Source: Pseudolabrys taiwanensis
GTDB taxonomy: Bacteria; Pseudomonadota; Alphaproteobacteria; Rhizobiales; Xanthobacteraceae
DNA: 64,000 nucleotides
Reading direction: 5' to 3'
Assembly (NCBI RefSeq): GCF_003367395.1
Contig: NZ_CP031417.1
Coordinates: 4,154,001 to 4,218,000 of the forward strand
Positions 16,545-24,214 of the stretch are shown in pieces (position 1 is the first letter of the stretch; each line of letters starts with the position of its first letter). Below the pieces are notes generated by a model that saw only the letters and a list, made by a program, of their open reading frames with translations, did no database searches and was not told where the DNA came from. The translations under genes and the position numbers were made by a program.

Positions 16545-16645
16545 GAGCCTCTTCTACGGGACCGGCCGGTCCGAACCAAGCGGTTGACGGGACTGCGGGA
16601 ATAGGCGACCGTTAACCATTGTGGCGTGAGACATAGGGGCTGCCA

Positions 16646-16981
16646 ATGGGGAAAATCTGGACCGGTTTGGGGCTGGCTGTGGCTCTTGCCACGGTGACGC
16701 TCAGCACGGTGCCGGCTTCGGCGGAGTTCTTCGGCTGCAACGACAAGGGCGGCAAGGTTGTCGCCAGCTATATCGGCAAACCGAGCGACTACCGCGCCCG
16801 CACCAGCACCCGTTACACGCACGAATTCGCGGCACAGACGACGCGCCCGCGCATCACGATCCAGCCGCGCACGACTTCGCCGGGGCCGAACGCCAAGCGC
16901 TACTGCCGCTCGTGGCTGGCGAAAGAGTACCGCGTCAGCGGCACGGTGATCGTGCCCAAGATGCAATGCTGGTGGCAGTAG
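16646..16981 (+). CDS. Small secreted protein of unknown function
   Basis: Encodes 111 residues with a clear signal peptide (MGKIWTGLGLAVALATVTLS, cleavage near ASA-EFF). The mature protein is basic, rich in Thr and Arg, with three cysteines (GCNDK, YCRSW, QCWWQ) and a tryptophan pair at the very end. No domain is recognised. A TTAACCAT at 16612-16619 lies in its upstream region. It precedes another secreted-protein gene by ~75 bases. Confidence 0.7.
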   Translation: MGKIWTGLGLAVALATVTLSTVPASAEFFGCNDKGGKVVASYIGKPSDYRARTSTRYTHEFAAQTTRPRITIQPRTTSPGPNAKRYCRSWLAKEYRVSGTVIVPKMQCWWQ

Positions 16982-17054
16982 GCGCGCGACCGCACGCTTC
17001 TTGCCGTAATTTGCGCTATAGTTTCCTGAGGGGCGAGGCATCGGAGGTCTAACG

Positions 17055-17429
17055 ATGTCAAGATTTCTCGGTCTGATCGCTGCCGTCGCGTTGGTCGGCG
17101 GCTTGTTCGTTCTCAATCCCGGTCCAGCTCAAGCGCAGCGCCATGGCGGTTACCACGGGGGTGGTTGGCACGGCGGTGGTTGGCGCGGTGGTGGATACGG
17201 CTGGCGCGGCGGTTATTACCGCCGCGGCTGGGGCGGCGGTTGGGGCTGGGGCCCCGCGATCGGCCTCGGCATCGGCGTAGGGTCCGGCTGGGGCTGGGGT
17301 TATCCGTACGGCTATTACGCCCCGGGCCCTTCCTACTATTACGGCCCGCCCGCCCGCTGCGGTTATGTGCGCGTGCGTGTCTGGCGCAGCGGCTATTGGG
17401 TTATCCGCCGGGTCTGGCGCTGCTGGTAG
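17055..17429 (+). CDS. Gly/Tyr/Trp-rich secreted protein
   Basis: Encodes 124 residues behind a GGAGG site. After a signal peptide (MSRFLGLIAAVALVGGLFVL, cleavage near AQA-QRH), the mature protein is low-complexity: repeated HGGGW/RGGGY units, then Gly-Trp-Tyr-rich stretches, ending in an Arg/Trp/Cys segment (CGYVRVRVWRSGYWV). Proteins of this composition are common in Rhizobiales and are assumed to be envelope-associated, but no function is known. A perfect palindromic terminator follows. Confidence 0.75.
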   Translation: MSRFLGLIAAVALVGGLFVLNPGPAQAQRHGGYHGGGWHGGGWRGGGYGWRGGYYRRGWGGGWGWGPAIGLGIGVGSGWGWGYPYGYYAPGPSYYYGPPARCGYVRVRVWRSGYWVIRRVWRCW

Positions 17430-17433
17430 TCGC

Positions 17434-17466
17434 TACAAAAAAAGGCCCGCCGATCGGCGGGCCTTT
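17434..17466. terminator. Bidirectional rho-independent terminator
   Basis: A perfect 26-base palindrome at 17441-17466 (AAAGGCCCGCCGA and its complement). Leftward it is followed by eight Ts, suiting leuC; rightward by a shorter T-run, suiting the Gly-rich gene. Confidence 0.88.
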
Positions 17467-17490
17467 CTCGTCCAAGCCTCTCAGGCCCGC

Positions 17491-18894
17491 TTACTTCCAA
17501 TCGCGCACGTCGACGAAGTGGCCGGCGATCGCCGCGGCCGCGGCCATCGCGGGCGACACGAGATGCGTGCGGCCCTTGTAGCCCTGGCGGCCTTCGAAGT
17601 TGCGGTTCGAGGTCGAGGCGCAACGCTCGCCCGGCGCCAGCTTGTCCGGGTTCATGGCGAGGCACATCGAGCAGCCCGGCTCGCGCCATTCGAAGCCGGC
17701 GGCCTTGAAGATCTTGTCGAGACCTTCGGCTTCCGCCTGCTCCTTCACGAGGCCGGAGCCCGGCACGATCATGGCGTTGACGTTGCCGTTGACGTGCTTG
17801 CCCTCGGCGATCTTGGCCGCGGCGCGCAGGTCTTCGATGCGGCCGTTGGTGCAGGAGCCGACGAAGACGCGATCGATCTTGATGTCGGTGATCTTCTCGC
17901 CGCCCTTGAGACCCATGTAGTCGAGCGAGCGAATGGCGGCCTGACGCTTGTTGTCGTCGGCGATCTCCGACGGCACCGGCACGCGGCCGCTGATGGAGAT
18001 CACTTGCTCGGGGCTGGTGCCCCAGGTGACGATCGGCGGCAGCTTGGCCGCATCGAGACGGATCTCGCGGTCGAAATGCGCGCCGTCGTCGGACCGCAGC
18101 GTTTCCCAGTAGCGCATGGCCTGATCCCAGGCATCGCCCTGCGGCGCCTTCGGCCGGCCTTTGAGGAACGCATAGGCCGTCTCATCCGGCGCGATGAAGC
18201 CCGCTTTGGCGCCGCCTTCGACCGACATGTTGCAGACGGTCATGCGGCCTTCCATCGACAGCGCGCGGATCGCCTCGCCGGCGTATTCGAGCGCATAGCC
18301 GGTGCCGCCGGCGGTGCCGATCTCGCCGATGATGGCGAGGATGATGTCCTTCGCGGTCACGCCCTCCGGCAACTTGCCGTCGACGATGGCGCGCATGTTC
18401 TTCGACTTCTTCTGGATCAGCGTCTGCGTCGCCAGCACATGCTCGACTTCGGACGTGCCGATGCCGTAAGCGAGCGCGCCGAAGGCGCCGTGCGTCGCGG
18501 TGTGGCTGTCGCCGCAGACGATCGTCGTGCCGGGCAACGTGAAGCCCTGCTCGGGGCCGATGATGTGGCAGATGCCCTGCCGCTTATCGAACTCGTTGTA
18601 GTACTCGAGGCCGAAGTCGCGTGCGTTCTCGGCCAGCACCTTGATCTGCTCGGCGCTCTCCGGATCCGGATTGGGCTTGGAGCGATCGGTGGTCGGCACG
18701 TTGTGATCGACGACGCACAAGGTCTTCTCCGGCGCGTGCACCTTGCGGCCGGAGGTGCGCAGGCCTTCGAAGGCTTGCGGCGAGGTGACCTCGTGGACGA
18801 TATGACGATCGATATACAGGAGGCACGTGCCGTCCGGCTGTTCGTCGACCAGATGGTCGTCCCAGATCTTGTCGTAGAGCGTGCGTGGCTTCAT
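17491..18894 (-). CDS. leuC: 3-isopropylmalate dehydratase, large subunit
   Basis: Catalytic [4Fe-4S] subunit of isopropylmalate isomerase, 467 residues. Cluster cysteines are in GSCTNGR and in [24 protein letters not shown] and the C-terminal [10 protein letters not shown] are family signatures. It interconverts 2- and 3-isopropylmalate with LeuD. A promoter with a matching -10 is visible about 190 bases upstream, leaving a leader that holds a 35-codon frame. A strong terminator lies 25 bases after the stop. Confidence 0.96.
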   Translation of the reverse strand: MKPRTLYDKIWDDHLVDEQPDGTCLLYIDRHIVHEVTSPQAFEGLRTSGRKVHAPEKTLCVVDHNVPTTDRSKPNPDPESAEQIKVLAENARDFGLEYYNEFDKRQGICHIIGPEQGFTLPGTTIVCGDSHTATHGAFGALAYGIGTSEVEHVLATQTLIQKKSKNMRAIVDGKLPEGVTAKDIILAIIGEIGTAGGTGYALEYAGEAIRALSMEGRMTVCNMSVEGGAKAGFIAPDETAYAFLKGRPKAPQGDAWDQAMRYWETLRSDDGAHFDREIRLDAAKLPPIVTWGTSPEQVISISGRVPVPSEIADDNKRQAAIRSLDYMGLKGGEKITDIKIDRVFVGSCTNGRIEDLRAAAKIAEGKHVNGNVNAMIVPGSGLVKEQAEAEGLDKIFKAAGFEWREPGCSMCLAMNPDKLAPGERCASTSNRNFEGRQGYKGRTHLVSPAMAAAAAIAGHFVDVRDWK

Positions 18895-18969
18895 GGCGTT
18901 ATGGCCTTGTTCAGGTGAATGGCTTGTCGAAAGAGGCGGCAGACGTGGGCGGCGCGCGACGCGCGGCGG

Positions 18970-19112
18970 TCAAAGGCCCGCTCGAAGGCCCACTTGCACG
19001 GCGGTCAGGCGGCCGAAAAAGCGCCACGGCAACCGGGCGTGATCGGCGATGATGATGCGCTGCGCTCGCGAAAGCATGGCGGCTATATAGCCAATCGCCG
19101 GCCGGGCGACAA
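18970..19112 (-). promoter_or_regulatory. leuC promoter and possible leaderless leader ORF
   Basis: Reading leftward, TTGTCG at 19112-19107, a 16-base spacer and CTATAT at 19090-19085 form a good alphaproteobacterial promoter. Transcription would begin close to 19077, which is the first base of an ATG opening a 35-codon frame ending at 18970, about 75 bases before leuC. That frame contains three consecutive Ile codons (RIIIAD). A branched-chain attenuator is conceivable, but no terminator-like U-run hairpin is evident. Confidence 0.45.
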
Positions 19113-19157
19113 TCAATCTGGGCCGGTTCTAAAGCAGGCCAGGCCCGCGCCGGCGGG

Positions 19158-20003
19158 CTACAGCTCCGTCCGCAGCTCCCATAGTTCCGGGAAGAACGAG
19201 CGCTCCAGGGCCGTTTTCAGGAAGGCGACACCGGACGAGCCGCCGGTCCCGCGCTTGAAGCCGATGATGCGCTCGACGGTTTTCATGTGGCGGAAGCGCC
19301 ATTGCTGGAACCAGTCCTCCATGTCGACCAGCTCTTCGGCCAGTTCGTAAAGGTCGAAGTGCTTTTGCGCGTCGCGGTAGATCGACAGCCAGATGCCGCG
19401 CACGGCCGCATTGCCGACGTAAGGCTGGCTCACGTCGCGGGTCAGCACCTCGGCCGGCACCGGGAAACCGCGGCGGGCCAGGAGCCGCAACGCCTCGTCG
19501 TAGACGCTCGGCTCGGCCAGCGCCTTGGCCAGCAGATCGTGGTGCTCGGCGTGGTGCCGGTGCGGCAGCAGCATCTTGGCGTCCTTGGCGCCGAGGCGGA
19601 ATTCCACCAGCCGGTACTGGTACGACTGAAAGCCGGAGGCCGGGCCGAGCGCGTCGCGGAAGGCGAGGTAGTCGGCCGGCGTCATGGTCGAGAGCACGTC
19701 CCAGGCGCGGATGAGCTGCTCCTGGATGCGGGTGACGCGCGCGAGCGCCTTGAAGGCCGGCGGCAGGTCGTCGCGGCGGATCGAGGCGATCGCCAGCCCG
19801 AGTTCGTGCGCGACCAGCTTGAGCCACAGCTCCTGCACATGATGGATGACGATGAAGGCGACCTCATCGTGCTCCTGCGTGACCGGCCGTTGCGCCGCCA
19901 GAAGTTGATCGAGATTGAGATAAGCGCCGTAGCTGAGCTTGCCGGCGAGATCGACATGCATGTCGGATTCGACGCGGGTGGCCGGCGGCTTTTGTTCGTC
20001 CAT
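19158..20003 (-). CDS. kynA: Tryptophan 2,3-dioxygenase
   Basis: Haem dioxygenase opening tryptophan to N-formylkynurenine, the first step of the kynurenine pathway. It is 281 residues from the ATG at 20003, which has GAGGA seven bases upstream. Conserved elements: SYGAYLNLDQLL, the HDEVAFIVIHHVQELWLK helix with the distal histidine, GFQSYQYRLVEF, and the proximal haem ligand H239 in FRHMKTVERIIG. It is divergent from a kynureninase-like gene; formamidase is not in the window. Confidence 0.94.
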   Translation of the reverse strand: MDEQKPPATRVESDMHVDLAGKLSYGAYLNLDQLLAAQRPVTQEHDEVAFIVIHHVQELWLKLVAHELGLAIASIRRDDLPPAFKALARVTRIQEQLIRAWDVLSTMTPADYLAFRDALGPASGFQSYQYRLVEFRLGAKDAKMLLPHRHHAEHHDLLAKALAEPSVYDEALRLLARRGFPVPAEVLTRDVSQPYVGNAAVRGIWLSIYRDAQKHFDLYELAEELVDMEDWFQQWRFRHMKTVERIIGFKRGTGGSSGVAFLKTALERSFFPELWELRTEL

Positions 20004-20052
20004 CACATCGTCCTCGCGTGAAAACCTTCGGTTCGACAAAGCCCGGCGCAAT

Positions 20053-20068
20053 ACTTTAAGCTTAAAGT
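20053..20068. promoter_or_regulatory. Perfect 16-bp palindrome between kynA and kynU
   Basis: ACTTTAAGCTTAAAGT is exactly self-complementary and lies in the 108-base gap between divergent kynA and kynU, 50 bases from kynA and 44 from kynU. The size and A+T-rich symmetric form suit a dimeric repressor such as a MarR-type regulator. The regulator's identity is not shown by the sequence. Confidence 0.6.
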
Positions 20069-20111
20069 TTCTCGGCCGGTAGTTCTCCGAATGCTAGTCT
20101 TTGGAAGGGTC

Positions 20112-21290
20112 ATGGCACGCGACGTCCCGCTCGATCTCACCCACGCGTTCAACCGCTTCCGCTCGGCCGATCCGCATCGTCTGCATTTTGCCGCGCACAG
20201 CCACCATTTCTGGCCGGACGCGACCGAGGCGGCGCAGGCGCTGGCCTGGGCCGACGCGGCGCGCCTCGCCGACGACAAATGGGAGCATGTGCTGGGCGAG
20301 GTCTGGCCGGCTGTTCGCGCGGGGCTCGCCCGCCATCTGAACTTGCCCGATCCCAACACGCTCGTGCCGGCGCCGAATACGTTCGAATTCGTCAACCGGC
20401 TTCTGTCCTGCGGCCCGCTGGACCGGCCGATGCGCGTCGTCACCTCCGACGGCGAATTTCATTCTTTCAGGCGCCAGACCGAACGCCTCGCCGAAGACGG
20501 CGTCATCGCGCTGACGACGGTGGCGACGGAGCCTTTCGCCGGCTTTCGTGAGCGGCTGATCGCGGCCGTGCATGCGCAGGCGCCGGATCTCGTTTTCGTC
20601 AGCCAGGTGTTCTTCAACTCGGGCTATGCGCTGACCGATCTTGAAGGTCTCGTCGATGCGGTCGCGGCGCCGGGACGGCTGGTCGTGATCGACGGCTATC
20701 ACGGCTTCATGGCGCGGCCGACCGATCTGGCGTCCATTGCGGATCGCGCCTTCTATATCGCCGGCGGCTACAAATACGCGATGGCCGGTGAAGGCGCCTG
20801 CTTCATGCATTGTCCGCCGGGTTTTGCACCGCGGCCGCGCAACACCGGCTGGTATGCGGGCTTCGGCCATCTTGCCGCCGCGCACAAAGGCGTGCCTTAC
20901 GCCGAGGACGGCTGGCGCTTCATGGGCGCCACTTTCGATCCATCAGGCCTCTATCGCATGCGCGCGGTGCTGGATTGGTTGGCGCGGGAAGGCATCGATG
21001 CCGCGCTTATTCATGCGCATGTCGAAGCGCTGCAAGCGCGGTTCATGGCGGCAATGGCCGAGCAACCGTGGGGACCGTTCACGGCAACTCATCTGGTGGT
21101 GCCGTTGAGCCAAGCCGCGCGCGGCAATTTCCTCGCCTTCGATCACGATGAGGCGGGCGCCTGGTACGAGCGCCTGCACAACGCCGGCATCGTCACCGAT
21201 GTGCGCGGCACGCGGCTGCGTGTCGGTTTTGGCCTTTATCACAACGCCGGCGATGTCGATCGGCTGATCGCGCGGCTGCGCACGCTCTGA
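20112..21290 (+). CDS. kynU: Kynureninase-like class V aminotransferase-fold enzyme
   Basis: A 392-residue PLP enzyme of fold type I. The PLP lysine is K221 in GGYKYAMAGEGACFM; VIDGYHGF carries the cofactor-binding Asp; TRLRVGFGLYHNAGDV is the class V C-terminal signature. Placement opposite tryptophan dioxygenase supports kynureninase (kynurenine to anthranilate plus alanine), but sequence alone would allow another class V enzyme. The ATG at 20112 has GGAAGGG immediately upstream. It ends ~130 bases from the convergent rplS. Confidence 0.72.
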   Translation: MARDVPLDLTHAFNRFRSADPHRLHFAAHSHHFWPDATEAAQALAWADAARLADDKWEHVLGEVWPAVRAGLARHLNLPDPNTLVPAPNTFEFVNRLLSCGPLDRPMRVVTSDGEFHSFRRQTERLAEDGVIALTTVATEPFAGFRERLIAAVHAQAPDLVFVSQVFFNSGYALTDLEGLVDAVAAPGRLVVIDGYHGFMARPTDLASIADRAFYIAGGYKYAMAGEGACFMHCPPGFAPRPRNTGWYAGFGHLAAAHKGVPYAEDGWRFMGATFDPSGLYRMRAVLDWLAREGIDAALIHAHVEALQARFMAAMAEQPWGPFTATHLVVPLSQAARGNFLAFDHDEAGAWYERLHNAGIVTDVRGTRLRVGFGLYHNAGDVDRLIARLRTL

Positions 21291-21360
21291 CACATAGCGA
21301 CAGCGCCGCAACACACGCCGCTCGTTCGCGCGGAGCACTGGCATGGCGCGCGGTGACGGC

Positions 21361-21392
21361 AATAAAAAACGCGGCGCCGAAGCGCCGCGTTT
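21361..21392 (-). terminator. Rho-independent terminator of the rplS operon
   Basis: An 11-bp stem AAACGCGGCGC/GCGCCGCGTTT around a CGAA tetraloop, followed leftward by TTTTTTATT, 27 bases after the rplS stop. Confidence 0.9.
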
Positions 21393-21418
21393 CGTAACAC
21401 TCAGCGATCCGCGAAAGC

Positions 21419-21805
21419 TTAAGCCTTCGCGGCTTCCGCGCCGACATTGCTCGTGGCTTCCACGATGCGCGCCTTCTTGCCGCGCAGACCGCGCAGATAA
21501 TACAGCTTCGCGCGACGCACCTTGCCGCGGCGCACGACCTTGATCGAGTCGATCATCGGCGAATAGAGCGGAAACACGCGCTCGACGCCCTCGCCGTACG
21601 AGATCTTACGCACCGTGAAGCTCTCATGCAGGCCACCGCCCGACCGGCCGATGCACACGCCTTCGTAGGCCTGCACACGGCTCTTGTCGCCTTCGATGAC
21701 CTTCACGTTGACGAGCACGGTGTCGCCAGGACCGAAGTCCGGGATATCCTTGCCAGCCGAAAGCTTCTCGATCTGCTCTTTCTCGAGCGTCTGGATGATG
21801 TTCAT
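21419..21805 (-). CDS. rplS: 50S ribosomal protein L19
   Basis: L19 sits at the 30S-50S interface. 128 residues from the ATG at 21805 (GGAG upstream); the frame extends further upstream but without family similarity. Family motifs include [52 protein letters not shown] and the basic [24 protein letters not shown]. The Ala-rich tail is usual in alphaproteobacteria. It is last in the ffh-rpsP-rimM-trmD-rplS block, 162 bases after trmD. Confidence 0.97.
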   Translation of the reverse strand: MNIIQTLEKEQIEKLSAGKDIPDFGPGDTVLVNVKVIEGDKSRVQAYEGVCIGRSGGGLHESFTVRKISYGEGVERVFPLYSPMIDSIKVVRRGKVRRAKLYYLRGLRGKKARIVEATSNVGAEAAKA

Positions 21806-21967
21806 GGCTAAATCTCCGTCGGCAGCGCCAGCAACCGGCGCGCGGTTCCTAGGTCGAAATCTGAATGGGTCGGCCGGGCTTCTAGACGAAAAACTGTGGT
21901 TTGTCACGCCTTCGTCGTCGTTTTGGGCTCGACCTTTTGCAGTGCTTTGTCGTAGCCGCCCGGTCCG

Positions 21968-22666
21968 TCATTTGGGGCCTTTTTGGGCGGAATAGGCCTC
22001 CCAAAGGTCTGGCCGGCGCTCCCGAGTGATCTTTTCCGCCTGTTCCCGCCGCCACGCCCTGACTTTGGCGTGGTCGCCCGACGTCAGGATCTCCGGGATC
22101 GGCTCGCCCTCGAAAACGGCGGGGCGTGTGTATTGCGGGTATTCGAGCAGCCCCTCCGAGAAGCTTTCCTCGACCCCCGAGGCCTCCTTGCCCATCACCC
22201 CCGGGATCAGCCGCACGCAGGCATCCAGGAGGGCGAGGGCGGCCGGTTCGCCGCCGGACAGGACGAAATCACCGAGCGAGACCTCTTCGAGCTGACGGGC
22301 CTTGATCAGGCGCTCGTCGACGCCCTCGAAGCGGGTGCAGAGGACGACCAGGCCGGGGCCGGCCGCCAGTTCGCGGACGCGGGACTGGGCCAGCGGCCGG
22401 CCGCGCGGGCTGGTCAGCAGGCGGGGTCGGCCGTCCTGGGGGATGGCGTCCAGCGCGGCGGCCAGCACGTCGGCTTTCATCACCATGCCCGGTCCGCCGC
22501 CCGCGGGCGTGTCGTCAACGGTGCGGTGCTTGTCGGTGGCGGCATCGCGGATGTCGCGCGCCTCCAGCGACCACAGGCCGGCGGCCAGCGCCCTACCGGC
22601 GAGGCTCACGCCGAGCGGGCCCGGAAACATCTCCGGAAAAATGGTCAGCACCGATGCGCGCCACAT
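21968..22666 (-). CDS. trmD: tRNA (guanine-37-N1)-methyltransferase
   Basis: SPOUT-class enzyme placing m1G37 in tRNAs to prevent frameshifting. 232 residues. The trefoil-knot SAM site is visible ([16 protein letters not shown], then the [14 protein letters not shown] loop), along with the N-terminal [13 protein letters not shown] and the [15 protein letters not shown] motif. It lies between rimM and rplS as usual. An intergenic repeat separates it from rimM. Confidence 0.97.
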   Translation of the reverse strand: MWRASVLTIFPEMFPGPLGVSLAGRALAAGLWSLEARDIRDAATDKHRTVDDTPAGGGPGMVMKADVLAAALDAIPQDGRPRLLTSPRGRPLAQSRVRELAAGPGLVVLCTRFEGVDERLIKARQLEEVSLGDFVLSGGEPAALALLDACVRLIPGVMGKEASGVEESFSEGLLEYPQYTRPAVFEGEPIPEILTSGDHAKVRAWRREQAEKITRERRPDLWEAYSAQKGPK

Positions 22667-22686
22667 GGCTCGCTCTCACCACATGG

Positions 22687-22779
22687 CCGCTCGTCCCCGC
22701 GAAAGCGGGGACCCAGGGGCCACAACGCGGGCAATAGCCTTTATCACGCCGGATTCCCGCTTTCGCGGGAATGAGCGGC
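22687..22779. repeat. Palindromic repeat forming the 3' end of rimM
   Basis: Arms GCCGCTCGTCCCC and GGGAATGAGCGGC with internal GCGAAAGCGGGGACCC and GGATTCCCGCTTTCGC. The right half (22744-22779) is translated as the last 11 residues and stop of rimM; the left half lies in the rimM-trmD gap. Confidence 0.85.
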
Positions 22780-23310
22780 GTTCGGGACGACAGGTTCTTC
22801 TTCCGTCTCGTCCGCCGGCAGCACGATCACGATGCGGCCGCCTTTGATATCCACCTCGGGCACGACAGCCTGCGTGAACGGCAGCAGCAGCGTTTTGCCG
22901 CCAGCGGCGGGCTGGATCTCGACGATATCGCCGCCACCGAAGTTATGGACCGCGAGCACCGTACCGATCGCCGCGCCATCGGGTGAGACTGCGGCTAAGT
23001 CGACCAGATCGGCGTAGTACCACGTGTCGTCTTCGTCGATGTCCGGCAGCCGCTCGCGCGGCACGAATAGTTCGACATTGCGCAGCGCCTCGGCGGCGTT
23101 GCGATCGCCGACGCCTTTGAGCCGTGCGACCAGGAAGTCCTTCGCCGGCCGCAGACTTTCGATCTCGAATTGCTGCTTGCCGTCGCGCGTCTCGAGCGGC
23201 GCGTAATCGGCGACGGCCAGCGGGTCCTCGGTGAAGGACCACAGCTTGACCTCGCCGCGCACGCCATGCGCCGCCCCGATACGGGCGACGCGGACTTTGT
23301 CCGACCTCAT
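22744..23310 (-). CDS. rimM: Ribosome maturation factor RimM
   Basis: 30S assembly factor that binds S19. 188 residues: an N-terminal beta-barrel RimM domain (VARIGAAHGVRGEVKLWSF) and a C-terminal PRC-barrel (WYYADLVDLAAVSPDGAAIGTVLAVHNFGGGDIVEI, LLPFTQAVVPEVDI). The native family end is near ADETEEE; the final AAHSRESGNPA is read from an intergenic repeat, giving a foreign C-terminal tail that is probably disordered and tolerated. Its ATG overlaps the stop of the GIY-YIG gene. Confidence 0.95.
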   Translation of the reverse strand: MRSDKVRVARIGAAHGVRGEVKLWSFTEDPLAVADYAPLETRDGKQQFEIESLRPAKDFLVARLKGVGDRNAAEALRNVELFVPRERLPDIDEDDTWYYADLVDLAAVSPDGAAIGTVLAVHNFGGGDIVEIQPAAGGKTLLLPFTQAVVPEVDIKGGRIVIVLPADETEEEPVVPNAAHSRESGNPA

Positions 23311-23352
23311 GGTGAGGAGCGTCGCGGAGCGACGCGTCTCGAACCATGAGGT
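23297..23352. repeat. Palindromic repeat at the GIY-YIG 3' end
   Basis: CCGACCTCATGGT and ACCATGAGGTCGG flank the nearly symmetric GAGCGTCGCGGAGCGACGCGTCTCGA. It covers the last codons of the nuclease gene and reaches the rimM start codon, so both genes border on repeat sequence. Confidence 0.75.
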
Positions 23353-23642
23353 CGGAAGGTCGAGCGCCGTTTCGCCAGCTCTTTGAGTCCGTCGAAGTCG
23401 CCGGCCATCAACGCTTCCTTCTTCGCACGCGACCAGCCTTTGACTTTTCGTTCGGCGGCGATCGCGTCGACGATCTGTTCAAAGTATTCGCTGTAGACCA
23501 GCACAACGGGCCGCCGTTGCTCAGTGAAGCCAGGATATTTGCCGAACTGATGTTCGGCGACGCGCCGTTCCAAATCGGCGCGGGTGGTGCCGGTATAATA
23601 GGCGCCATCCGCGCATCGAAGGATGTAGAGCCACGCACCCAT
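23307..23642 (-). CDS. GIY-YIG nuclease domain protein (UPF0213/YhbQ-like)
   Basis: Encodes 111 residues with a single GIY-YIG fold: WLYILRCADGAYYTGTT holds the two tyrosine motifs, RRVAEHQFG the conserved Arg and His, and the Glu of AIAAERKVKGW completes the site. It is a small stand-alone family of uncertain role, possibly in DNA processing. The last ~16 residues (RPHGSRRVAPRRSSP) are read from a repeat. It sits between rpsP and rimM, which are usually adjacent, and its TGA overlaps the rimM ATG. Confidence 0.88.
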   Translation of the reverse strand: MGAWLYILRCADGAYYTGTTRADLERRVAEHQFGKYPGFTEQRRPVVLVYSEYFEQIVDAIAAERKVKGWSRAKKEALMAGDFDGLKELAKRRSTFRPHGSRRVAPRRSSP

Positions 23643-23649
23643 GGGACCG

Positions 23650-23696
23650 CCCCGTCCTTCGAGACGGCCGGCTTCGCCGGCCTCCTCAGGACGAGG
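23650..23696. repeat. Short palindromic repeat
   Basis: CCCGTCCTTCGAGACGGCCGGC and GCCGGCCTCCTCAGGACGAGG pair around TTC. It lies in the gap between rpsP and the GIY-YIG gene. Confidence 0.7.
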
Positions 23697-23706
23697 CTAC
23701 CATGAA

Positions 23707-24045
23707 TTACGCCGCGGGAGCGGCGGCGGCTTCGGCGGCCTTGGCCTTGCGCTCCTTGCGCGGCACTGCCTTCTCCGGATTGCTGCGCGCCGGACGCTTG
23801 GCAATGCCGGCCTTGTCGAGGAAGCGCAGCACGCGATCGGACGGCTGCGCGCCCTTCTTCATCCACGCCTGAACCTTGTCGAGGTCGAGCTTGAGGCGCT
23901 CTTCCTTGTCCTTCGGCATCAGCGGATTGAAGTAGCCGAGGCGCTCGATGAAGCGGCCATCGCGCGGCGAACGCGAGTCGGCGAGCACGATGTGATAGAA
24001 CGGCCGCTTCTTGGTGCCGGCGCGGGCCATACGGATAACGAGCAT
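23707..24045 (-). CDS. rpsP: 30S ribosomal protein S16
   Basis: S16 stabilises the 5' domain of 16S rRNA. 112 residues from the ATG at 24045, which has AAGGA upstream; the longer frame runs into repeat sequence. Family signature [36 protein letters not shown], then a Lys-rich segment and the Ala/Lys-rich alphaproteobacterial tail. It is downstream of ffh, from which it is separated by a repeat-bearing gap. Confidence 0.97.
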   Translation of the reverse strand: MLVIRMARAGTKKRPFYHIVLADSRSPRDGRFIERLGYFNPLMPKDKEERLKLDLDKVQAWMKKGAQPSDRVLRFLDKAGIAKRPARSNPEKAVPRKERKAKAAEAAAAPAA

Positions 24046-24085
24046 TTCAATTTTCCTTTTACGTTGAACTTGTTCGGTCGGTTGA

Positions 24086-24194
24086 CCCGTCACCCCGAGG
24101 TGGCCGGCGAAGCCGGCCCTCGAAGGGCGACGGCCGGGCATTCGTGGCCGCCATCCTTCGAGGCTCGCTTCGCTCGCACCTCAGGATGACGGTG
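24086..24194. repeat. Composite palindromic repeat, CCTGAGG family
   Basis: ACCCGTCACCCCGAGGTG and CACCTCAGGATGACGGTG are the outer arms; GCCGGCGAAGCCGGC and CTTCGAGG pairs lie inside. It fills the ffh-rpsP gap and resembles those at 6434 and 31403. Confidence 0.8.
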
Positions 24195-24214
24195 TGAGGT
24201 TGTGCACGTTGCAC

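Noticed and set aside
16612..16619. TTAACCAT upstream of a small secreted protein gene as a CtrA-type site
   Set aside because: A single eight-base match is expected by chance and has no supporting promoter elements.
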